From: Pseudoscleropodium purum
Taxonomy: Eukaryota; Streptophyta; Bryopsida; Hypnales; Brachytheciaceae
Assembly: GCA_963969395.1 (NCBI GenBank)
Contig: OZ017804.1
Location: forward strand, 4,712,001 to 4,776,000
Length of the DNA: 64,000 bases
Reading direction: 5' to 3'
The translations under genes and the position numbers were made by a program. The first letter of the stretch is position 1. Each line of letters opens with the position of its first letter. This document shows positions 37,061-46,962 of the stretch, piece by piece. The notes under the pieces were generated by a model. The model saw only the letters and a program-made list of their open reading frames with translations, did not search any database and was not told the origin of the DNA.

Positions 37061-38578
37061 GGTGATGATTATGGTAGAACTACCCAATACCACCATTTAC
37101 CCAATTTTGCCACCTATAGGTTCTTCCCATTTCCATCACTGGCCCCATCTATTACCACAATCTTACTAATCCATTATCATGATGGCAATGCATTGGAGAA
37201 TGGACACATCAGCCTACCCTTCAACAATGGTTTGATCATGCTTCAACAAGGGTTTATTTACAGTTTTACATTTTGGTTTTGAAAAATCACAAAAATTTAA
37301 TTCTTGTCAGAATGTCTTCATTTTTTTTGCATTTGATTTCTCTCAAAAAATTCAATCTCTGAAAAAATATGAAAGCTCTTAAATAGCTTTTCCAAAGTAC
37401 CTAGATTGCAAATCTGTATACTAATGGGTAGTTCTTCCTTATGCGAGAGAAAAAAAGGTCAATTTTATTCTATATTATGTACAAATCTTTGAAAGACAAA
37501 AAATGGCAATTTGTAAGGTTTCTATACCCTACTTGTATAGTACGGTCTCCACAGTAATGCTCTTAGTTTTTAGGCTCCTAGTGGTGAGAGAATGAGACAT
37601 AAAAGCATGGACAAGCTTGTAGCAGTCATACTTTGGTTGACAATTCAAAACCAAAGGTTACACTTTTTTTTCCAAAGGTTACACTTTGATATTCCTACTT
37701 ACAACTATGTGTTACAATTACCATTGATATAACTTAATGTGAGTAAGGATACGTTTACACCAACTCTTAGAAAGGAACACTAACATTAAGGGAACGTAGT
37801 CAAGGAATGTGGATTGCGGCAATTTGGTATAGTTGCTGCCAATAGACGCACGAGCGAGGCTGGTGGTGGAAGTGTCGTTACAAAAAATATGTGCTGTTAT
37901 CATTGGCGTTTGAAATGGATGTGAATGACGTGGCGTTAACTTAGTAGTATAGGAGTTGGAATGGCGCAGTCACACTGGCTCCAATTCTTACCAAATTTAG
38001 CAAAAGTATTTGTCATTGCGAGAGTTCACTACGATAGAGAGGTTGTGCTCCAATCTTTTGGACTGGATTCGTGAGGTGGGGGAATGGCAATGGCCACCAC
38101 TTGCACAAGGCAACGTTAAGCAATTCCATGTTTGTAGTAGCTACTCTTGTGCATAGAAGATGAGGTGAACATAGCTAGGCAAGGGTTTCTAGAGTAAAGG
38201 AGGCAGAGGAAGTTTCATTACTTTATACTGTGACAATGGGATACCACTTGTCGAAATTGCGTTTGTTGCAATTGCTTTGAACAGGGTGAGGAACTACTGC
38301 GCGTGGAAGAAGAGTTGGCTTGACATAGGACCATTCTAACATCTGAGGTACTTTTGCTTGACAAAACTAAGTAGTTGTGAGGTCGGAATGACTTGTTAGA
38401 GAAAACTACTACATGTTAATCCCTCATAGCTACTGAAAAGAAGCTTAAGAGCATATTTCTTTCTAAGGATTGGTTTCAAAAGCCTAATCATTAGGTTCAA
38501 AATATATATATGTTTCAGGTTTTAGATACTTATGCAAGAATTTGTGAAATCTTGTCTTGTCGAGTGTTGCCTTTCACT
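37061..38578. other. intergenic DNA, no gene
   Basis: No gene is seen. GC rises at 37.8-38.35 kb without a reading frame of any conviction. Confidence 0.4.
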
Positions 38579-38794
38579 TAGTGGGTCAGGGTTGACAAAT
38601 CAGTACGTTCGCCCCAAAATAGCGTCCGTAACCTGGACGTCCGTCCTCATGGACGCCAGCGGATGCAACGTCCCTCCCGTTGTTGGAAGGCGGACGGGGC
38701 GGACGGGGCGGGGCGGACAGGCGGACCGCGAATGTTAGCGGACGCTGCGGATACAGCGTCCGTGTCTAGATGTCCTATCAACCCTGTAGTGGGT
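38579..38794 (+). mobile_element. hAT-type MITE, GC-rich family, copy 8 (with TSDs)
   Basis: The element is 38587-38786 (200 bp), beginning CAGGGTTGAC and ending ATCAACCCTG, with a perfect 8-bp duplication TAGTGGGT (38579-38586, 38787-38794). It has the same orientation as the copies at 3.9 and 7.2 kb. Confidence 0.95.
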
Positions 38795-39820
38795 TGCATC
38801 ACAATTTTATATCTAGTCATCTCACATTGATCTTGCTGCATGATTTTCTCGTCATATATGGAAGCAACTTTGCTTAAGACTAGGGAACTCAATATCTTTA
38901 GAATAGATTAAGCAATTCTTGGTCACATTGTGTTGGTCGTGGAAGTAAACGTTCATTGTAATTTGGTGTTCGTTGAACATCACATATTACTAGCATGTCC
39001 ACAACTTTACAGCTTCACCATTGAGGTGAATTATACAAAGTTTGAGGTTCAACGTAGATGCTCATTGTAGTATAATTGTCAAATGTTGCTTCAATTTTGC
39101 GGTCTAGAAGTGCCTATATTCTATTGTTGCACTAGACGTGCTCCTTCACTTCCGCATGGTTGTCCACTTAAGGAAATGCTAATGCCATAGGCCCATAGCT
39201 ATGAAGTGCTGATTCTTTTTTTTAATTCCTATGTTTCTATTGTACTCATTCGTTATCCTAATTAATTTTCCAAAGCTAGTACTAATTGCAGAGGACTTCA
39301 ATTTGTTGAAACGCTTTCCCTTTGAAGTTTGGCATTAGCTATGGATCCAATGGGAAATCCAACATTTGGAGATATTGTCAATAGCATCAATAATTCTAGT
39401 CATTTTGTTGAACTTGTAGAAGACTCTTTGTGCTGTGCCAATGAAAGTCATTGACAAAGACTCTGTCGACATGCTAGCTCTGAATGTTGACATGGTCTCC
39501 CAAGTGTATCTGCATCATTGGAGGTTGTAAAATAATTTAATGATTCTGGATGAGGACCTTGGTTTTTCGGTGAAATCGAGGTCTACTACTTAGTTTTCTA
39601 AGTTTTTACTTGAAGAATATGATGACAATTGGTGGGTGCAAATGCTTTGTATGACAAAACAATTTGTGTTTTATCTCTCTTCTTTACTGGCAGCAAGTAT
39701 TAGAAAACAAGACATAAACTACCGCTGTCTTAATGGAAATTCTTCCATCGTGTAAATATATCTATTAAGCTTTGTGTGTTTGAGTTTCAATAAACAAAGA
39801 GTTGAGATAAAAGGAGTTGG
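38795..39820. other. intergenic DNA, no gene
   Basis: I see nothing that can be annotated. Composition is near the window average, with no open frame of interest. Confidence 0.35.
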
Positions 39821-39829
39821 TCATGGTGA

Positions 39830-40075
39830 GAACCACGGTTTGATGCAATGGAGCGCCTGTTGGCATACTGATGTTGCACCGTCTTGTCACAGGCACAGCT
39901 CAGGGGGGGTAGATGGCGGGTTGGCTGGTCCAATTTCCTACTTCACTAGCTTGCCAAGCCGTAGGCCACCTAAGCCGCTCGACAGGTCCAATTGGATTCG
40001 AACCCGAACCAGCAGGCGGCCAAAGACCACCGCTTCTTCAACCAATCAAGTCCGCGACTTGGCAACTGGAGGATG
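39830..40075 (-). mobile_element. tRNA-related SINE candidate
   Basis: On the minus strand a perfect B box GGTTCGAATCC lies at 40004-39994. About 60 bases before it is an A-box-like TTGCCAAGTCGCGG (about 40067-40054). This is the internal pol III promoter of tRNA genes. The sequence between and after does not fold into a convincing full tRNA, and GC-rich sequence continues about 160 bp downstream, as in a SINE with a tRNA-derived head. A diverged tRNA pseudogene is the alternative. Confidence 0.45.
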
Positions 40076-40419
40076 ATTTTCAACGCTTTTATACCTATAA
40101 GGGCACATGGCTATTTTATAGTGATATTTTTATTAGGTTTGTTCATTTAATTTTACTTATCTAGTTGATTGGAAGGCTCATATGTTTTTTTTGCCTTTCT
40201 TTTAATTAAAATTGCTAAGGAATTAGGTGGATTTGGAAAATATAAAAGGAGAAAGAAAGGGGCATCTTTAGTGGGGCTTGAAAAGAGAGGAGTATAGGCT
40301 GATGTGCCCCACCTCCTTGCCTTAAAAAGGGTTGAAAAGTAGTTTGGGAGATTCCTTAGAGTGTGTGGAGGTGTGTGTGTGTAGGAGTGAATAGTGAAAT
40401 TTTGGTGTGAAAGAAAATC

Positions 40420-41280
40420 CGAAACTTCAAAGAGTGATATCTCTTATTGTATGAGGCCTTTGAGAATGAAATTTGGTAAGATTGTTCCTTGTGAAATTTA
40501 CTTTCCAAAATGAGTGTGCAAGTTTGATTTGGAGTTAGGATGAAAAAGTTATGAGCATTTGAATTTGAAGAGTTTTAGTGCTTTTCATGAAGAAAGGCTG
40601 AGACTTTGTCAAGCCATAGCTGACGTTCAGTCCATCAATTTGAAAAGGGAATTTGGAAGTGTGTTCACCTTAATCTTAGCTTTCCAAAGAGTCATTAAAC
40701 TTAAGATTTGGAGCTTGGAGGAAGAAGTTATAGAGGTGTGAAGACTTGGAGGTTGGCTGCCACTTGCGAAGAGCAAGGCCGAAACTTTGGAGGGCCATAA
40801 CCTTCGGTCAGTATAAGGGTTTCTTTTGAAAATTTTATGAGTGTTAGTTTGTTTATTTAGCTCTCTAAATAGCTATCACACGAGCTATTTGGAGTTTTAT
40901 TGAAGAAGTTATAGAGTGTAGAAGTTTAGAGGTTGAGTGGGTTCTCAAAATAGGAGATCGAGACTTTGTTGGGCTGTAACTTATGGATAGAGTTTTAGTT
41001 CTTAGTGAAATTTTCACATGTTGTAGCCGAATGTGTTAGATTTTCAAATTGTTATCACACTTGTGTTTAGGATTTGTAGATCAAAAGTTATAGAAGTTTG
41101 AAAAGGCAGTGGTTGGTTGGCAAGGAGGAGAAGAGCTGCCACTTTGTTTGCCTATAACGTTTGGACAATAGTTTAAAATGAAGTGAAATTTGGAGAGGTG
41201 TTAGGTTAATGGGTTAGCTTTTCAAAATGCTATTGCACTTAGAATTTGGAGTTGTGAGCCATCTGTGGCACTAGATAAAA
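40420..41280. repeat. degenerate tandem repeat, period about 180 bp
   Basis: About five units. Each contains ACTTTG, then GCCATAAC (or a variant), GAAATTTGG, CTTTCCAAA, GCTATCACAC and GAAGAAGTTATAGAGGTGTG in that order. The recurring phrases fall near 40600, 40780, 40960 and 41135. Open frames through it are fragmentary. Arrays of this kind occur in long LTRs, but no LTR ends were found. Confidence 0.65.
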
Positions 41281-41930
41281 GGTTGCAGATACTTTAGGGT
41301 ACTACTTTGAAGATTTCTCATTGTTTTTATTAAAACATGAAGACTTGAAGATTGAAGATTTGAAGAGTCAAAAACTTGAAGAGGAATGTTTTGGGGTATT
41401 TTTATATGTATGTGTGGGATGTGGCTTTATTATCCCTAGCCTGATTTGGAGGCTCGTTGTCTTTTATTTCCTTTTGCTTTGTAAACCTTGTTGCGGGAGG
41501 TTTGGGTAAAACCAAGATTCAACCCCATTTATTGTCATGGTGATGAAGTGGGGTTAATGGCCCACATGGTCGAGACTTGCTTGTTCTCACGGTCTGGAGT
41601 TTTGGCCAACAGACCGTGAATTTGAGGTTTAGGATCCCATCATTCAGACGGTAGCTCGTGTCTATTATCCCGTTTTACCCGTCCCGTATCCTGTGGTTCC
41701 TTATCCCTTCTTTGACCCTTATACCTATCTAGAGCCCACACAGGATAGGCCAACGGGCACCGTTTGAAGATTGAAGATTGAAGAAGACACCGAGTATACA
41801 ACAAACACTTGCAGCCAAACACCCCGTGTGTTCCTAAAGCGCGCTCCTCTCTACCCGACACCGCTTGGCAATTCTTGTACCTGTGCAACTTGCCTACACC
41901 TTGTTTAAGCTAAATCACAAAGCTAGCTTG
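41281..41930. other. intergenic DNA before the transposase remnant, no gene
   Basis: GC is higher at 41.58-41.88 kb, with no supportable frame on either strand. It may belong to the element that carried the Harbinger-like transposase. Confidence 0.35.
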
Positions 41931-41939
41931 TTGATTTCA

Positions 41940-42715
41940 AGTGAATTTTTTGTTGTTGGTTGCAATACAATGTTTGTCATTCTCAGAGATGTTGTGCAGG
42001 CAATTAATGTGGTTATGAGGAAGGAGATTTTTTAGCCCTCTGGAGAGAGAATCACATCCACATCCACTAGCTTCTAGAGACTGTGTGGTTTGCTTGGAGT
42101 TCTTAGTGCTATCGATGGGATGCATTTTGCAATTTCTAAGCCTGTAGTTGGTGCCTTTGCCTACTATTAATTTGAATTGGGAGGGTATACGATCAATTGC
42201 CAAGCTATTGTAGACTCCTCCAAGCAGTTCTTGGACATTTTTGTTGGCATGTCAGGTTCTACTAATGACGCTTGAATGCTCAGAAGATTTGCTCTCTTTC
42301 ATCATGGCTAGCAAGCTCAACTATGGAATAGCAGTACTATGTTTCACGTTTTTTCTCCTTTTCTCATCGAAGACTTTGGTTATCCATTACTTTCCTAGCT
42401 TATGGTTCTTTACCACTAGTAGCAAAATATAAATGTTGCCAATGCTTTGTTCAATTGCACACTCAGTGCAAGCCGAGGCGTAGTCGAAAATGCTTTTGCT
42501 CTGTTGAAGCAATCTTTTAGAGAATTGCACTTGAAATCCGAATTGCATGTGACTTTCTTGCCGGACATAGTGTACGCATGTCCCTTACTTCACAATGTAT
42601 TTCTCCAACAATCCTATGAAGATGTAGAGCGCCTTCTCGATGTATTGAGATTGGAGGAGGAACAACGTTTGTGGACTGGTAGAGAGGACGACACCATTGA
42701 CTTCGAGTAGAAAGA
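41940..42715 (+). pseudogene. PIF/Harbinger-type transposase remnant (DDE_Tnp_4)
   Basis: The fragments follow the order of a PIF/Harbinger transposase: LSAIDGMHFAISKP (first catalytic Asp region), GGYTINCQAIVDSSKQF then LDIFVGMSGSTNDA (second Asp region), EDFGYPLLSLLMVLY (in place of GDxxYPLxxWLM), and SRGVVENAFALLKQSFREL with YACPLLHNVF (in place of SxRxxVExAFGxLKxR and CCxLHN). Stop codons interrupt it, including TAA in the YY-FELGG stretch at about 42168 and a TGA where the family has Arg after STNDA at about 42272. A frame change precedes the last segment (42447-42710). The enzyme would have mobilised its own element together with a Myb/SANT partner; it is dead here. Confidence 0.8.
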
Positions 42716-42779
42716 GGATGTGTCCAATGTCGAAGGTTACTACAAGAGATCGGAGTTGGACATTTTTCTTTCCTTGTAG

Positions 42780-44030
42780 CACTTGTTTCCTACGTCGTAA
42801 ATAATGCTTGTTATTTTGAGTTATAGTTTCTAGTTGTATGTGGCACATATTGTTTATAGTGTGGCTTCAATGCAAGCAAAGTAGAACTCAATTTGAGACT
42901 TGTATTCTTGTACAATTTTTTTTAATGTTAATATTTGTACATTTGTATTTAGTGTCTCAGCTCTATGTATGTATAGAGTTTCTAAGGAAAAATGAGCATG
43001 AGCTTCTGAAATTATAAACTTCCACATAGTGACCTCTCATAAGTAGCTGCAGTGAAACAAAACTAATATGTACAAAAGTAAATTATGGCAGAATTAGGTA
43101 GTACATCATAGAGGGAAAATGAAGTCAACATAGTATAAAAATCATGACACAACTATGTTGAATGTATTCTTTGATCCAAAGATTCTACTGTTGTTTTAGA
43201 AGATACTATTGTTTGATTGCATGTCCAGATGTATGTGGAACTTTGTCAATAAGGACGGAATTGACAACATCTCATGCAGTGGGGGAAGGTTGCTTGATGA
43301 GGCTAGCATAAATAACTTTTGGCAAATTTGTCAAGCACTGCACCACTTGACCTTGTTTCTCAATTGACAATTTTGAGTTTTTATTGACTAGAAGTGCATT
43401 TTCATAAAGATGTCTATCTTACTCCCGTTGATACTCTATTCGCTACGCAAAAAGCTGCAGTTGTACGTCTATTTTTGCCCTCTTGACATCTCTACTAGCG
43501 GTTGCCATGTCTCGCATTTGGCCAACTAATGCATCTCTAGTGACCCGTGTTGCATATGCAATCCAGCGAGTGTCCTGACATGCTCTTTCTTCTGACAACA
43601 ATATTTCTTGGATGTTTTCAAGCTGTCACTTTGGTTGTGTCAGACGAGTTGAGTATAAGTGGCATTATTCCTTTTGTTATGAAACTCAACAGTGCAAGAT
43701 TGGGCGAGGGGCTAGAATTGCCATAGTCTATATGTACAGAATGCTTCACCTTTTTTCTCTACATTTCACCATCTCATGAATGCGTAGAATTCGTTATGTT
43801 ATCATTGTCTTCCATTCCCAATGGTAACGGTGTCCGATGCTCACTATGAAGACTATCACTTTCCTCCTCTGCATCCTCACTGCCAATAAGTGGAGTGTTG
43901 TAGATGGAATCGTCTTTAGACATAAAATCTCTAGAATGAAGGGGCATCATAGTTGGCTTATTTCCATATCAACTGTGAATCTAGTAGAAAATGTTAAGTA
44001 TAAACAATTGAGGTAAATTTTCAAATCAAT
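42780..44030. other. non-coding interior between the two Harbinger-type remnants
   Basis: No gene is seen. By position it could be the interval between the two convergent genes of a former PIF/Harbinger element. I did not find the expected terminal inverted repeats or 3-bp duplication. Confidence 0.35.
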
Positions 44031-44790
44031 GATCAACAATAGACATATTCCAAAATATTGCCTCATGAGAACCATTGTGTACGATGTACTCTGCAATTCG
44101 CTGAAACTCCGAAATCAAATGATTCCACTTGCTCTTGCACACTACTCCATCACGAGGACAAGGTGATGCACCAACCCCATCTGCACTTTTCCACCAACCC
44201 ACTGATCCCTTTCTATTCCATTTGTTAGCTATGGTTTACACCTCATTATGAACATGTTCACTTTCATAATGACATGTTGAAACGCCTCATCATTTGTACA
44301 GTGCACCTTCCCAAATTTCTATGTGATTACCTTGGCATTCCATAGTGAATCGTGGACTTGTTTGTCTAACCAAGTTAGAAAATTTGCCTTCTCTATTTCA
44401 AAATACCACTCCGGCACATGTAAGACCTACAACATCTTGTCCATCATATCCCCTTCAAATTTCTCAATGTACTCCTCTTCATTTTGAACATATTTAGTAT
44501 CAAGAGACATTGTAGTCTCTGCCTCATAAAATGCGATGATGCATTTTATCAAGAAATTTTTGCAACTCTTAAAGAGATTATCCATAGTGGACTGAATAGG
44601 GGGCACTATTACTCTTCCCCTCACAACTCTCTTTAGCCTCAACATCTCGGTAAACGTCATAATTCTTGCCAAAAAAATTAACAAGAGTTCCCCAAAATAA
44701 TGCACCCTTACCTTTCCAAAGAGAGGAGCCAATGGAAGGGCGAACCATCAAGCTCTCCGCTCTCTCTTGCAAACAATGAAGCAAGGGGGA
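44030..44790 (-). pseudogene. Myb/SANT-like (trihelix) protein remnant, probable Harbinger partner
   Basis: Reading the minus strand, 44230-44030 gives RDGVVCKSKWNHLISEFQRI followed by AEYIVHNG and FWNMS. This is the pattern of the Myb/SANT-like domain carried by PIF/Harbinger elements (CxxKWxxLxxxFxxI...SG...WxMS). In order, it lies downstream of a separate open stretch at 44732-44427 (101 codons) whose relation is not certain. The convergent arrangement with the transposase remnant 1.3 kb away fits a decayed two-gene Harbinger element. It is broken and shows no continuous frame. Confidence 0.5.
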
Positions 44791-44814
44791 AGATAAAAGT
44801 GGTGAGTGGACAGC

Positions 44815-45105
44815 CCATCTACCTTTTTATATGAGGCAGACAGCCTTCCGGTCTACCTCATCCAGGCCATCCCATCAGTTGGACCTTGAAAACGTCCGCC
44901 TAATCAGATGGTCTCGAGAAAGCAAATGATTGGCCATCCACTCGATTGGATAGCCTATACGAGGCAGACAGAGAGGCCATTCGATTTGATAGATGTCCAA
45001 TTATATGCTTCATCGGGAATATCCAATTGGACAAACGATCAGTCGTTCATCTGATCAGACGGTCCGGTCAAGGTAGACAGACTCCTCATCCACATCATTT
45101 ATATT
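44815..45105. repeat. GC-richer stretch with short diverged repeats
   Basis: Phrases such as ATGAGGCAGACAG, ACGAGGCAGACAG and AAGGTAGACAGAC recur, as do GATCAGACGGTC- and AATCAGATGGTC-like words. It may be the sub-terminal part of the neighbouring DNA transposon. No ends were fixed. Confidence 0.35.
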
Positions 45106-45409
45106 GTCTAATGAATTTGATTTAAAAATTATTTATGTTAAGTAATTAAATTCAAATAGTTCTACACATGTGCCAATATAGAAATTGCGATGATTTTTTG
45201 TGGAAAATGATTCGCACATTCTGTGAAAATGGGAAACATCGTTGTTGAAACTAATCCTCAAATTAACACATATTGAGCTTTAGGTTTTTTTCATTTGAAA
45301 TGGACAGACGCCACTACTGAAATCATCAAGTGGTTCTGTTGAATTTGGTCCAACAAATGTTGAACAAGTAAGCAATATCTAGGAATTTAATTGGTAAAAG
45401 AAATTATAT

Positions 45410-45419
45410 ACATATACAT

Positions 45420-45496
<77 letters not shown>

Positions 45497-45507
45497 TACA
45501 CACACAT
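45410..45507. repeat. (CA)n-(TA)n-(CA)n compound microsatellite
   Basis: CATACACACACA, then about 45 bp of pure TA, then CACACACACATACACACACA. The flanks carry no coding signal. Confidence 0.95.
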
Positions 45508-46960
45508 TTATGCATGCATGGAACATAGAACAAGGGCAATGAATATATTGAAGTTAAGAGATTTGTTTTACTAGCTACAATATTAATTTTGTTCTACATA
45601 CTCCACCTTGACCCTACCTTGTTGAAATTACACATACTAACTGATACAAGTTATATAGAACTTTTAGAAAATTAAATCATGCTTAGCTATGGGCTATTCT
45701 ACCCATCCATTTGCATTTTTAAAATCTTAAATCCTAAACTCTAAATCCTTAAATTTAAAATCCTATAACGTGAATCCCAAATCCTAATTGGATACAAAAA
45801 AATTGATTACAACAAAGTAATGATCTTGGCAACCAATAGAACTATGTTGGCGCAAGAATAAGGTAGGAGACTTTAAAATGGTGCAACTTCAAGGAATGGA
45901 TGACATTTTACTTGAAAAATCTAGTATAGTCATTGATGAGTTCGATAGGCTTAGATGCACCATTTAAGAACCTCCTACCTTAGTAGCCATCAATGAATGT
46001 AATGATTATTGGTGTATTGTTTTAGAGCTTAGTGGTTGGAAAGCGAATTTTAAAGATAATGGAAGAAGATGAGGAATTTTGATTTACAAAGTGAGCTACC
46101 ACTATATAGTGTTTGGTGAATGAGAAGGATAATGATTACAAAAGAAATGAAAGATTTGACACATTCTATTTGTGGAAAATGAGGAGTTTGAATTCAAATA
46201 TATGAATTGGTTGCAAGGAAATTCAAAAGCAACTTAGTAGAGGTTGGTAGTAAGCAAGCTCCAATTGTGTTCATCATCAATCTATATCTACAAAGAATGA
46301 TTCATAAATGGATGGCTACCCATGCATTGGCTCTAGAATATTATATTCTTTCCATCTTCCTATACAATAATGCATTGGAATTTAGAATTGGTCTTCATAA
46401 ATGACAAACTTTAAAAACTTGGGGGAACTTCTTGTTTAGCAAATCATCTAATTTGTAGACAAGAAAATTTATTCACCCATGATCAATTTTTGTCAAAAAA
46501 AGTTTTAACTATAATTTGTTCTTATCAAAAAAACATTATAACAAAGTTTTTATCAACTCATCCAAGAATGGCTCACTCATCTATCTCTTTCAACAAAACA
46601 TATGAGTTTACAAATAACTCTTGATACTTTACTACATACTTGTAAGAGTTGTGGGCTGAATTTGTTGACTCTAGCATGGATCTTGACAAGGTTGTCTTGA
46701 ACATAGATGTGCAACAAGGAATTGTTTTTTACAAAAATCTAAACATTTATCTATCCATTCATAAGGTAAATCAATAGCAACCTCTAATAACCAAATAATT
46801 ATGCTTCGTTCACATCACTCTAGCTGCTTCAAATAAATCATATATCGTTTTTCTTTCTCTTAGAACTTATTAAAAAAGGAATTTGCACACCAATATCAGC
46901 CATTAGCTAATTATCTTGGTAGCAGGTTTGGTAGCCAGAAAATGTCCTAGGAGTGCGTGT
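45508..46960. other. intergenic DNA downstream of the HET gene, no gene
   Basis: AT-rich. A 65-codon frame at 46207 is not protein-like. The HET gene ends at 46963, so its 3' untranslated region should lie just below that point on the minus strand. Confidence 0.35.
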
Positions 46961-46962
46961 TA

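Noticed and set aside
3893..38786. Regularly repeated GGACGTCC words resembling a CRISPR-like or binding-site array
   Set aside because: The copies are discrete transposable elements with target duplications, far apart, in a eukaryote; there are no equal spacers.
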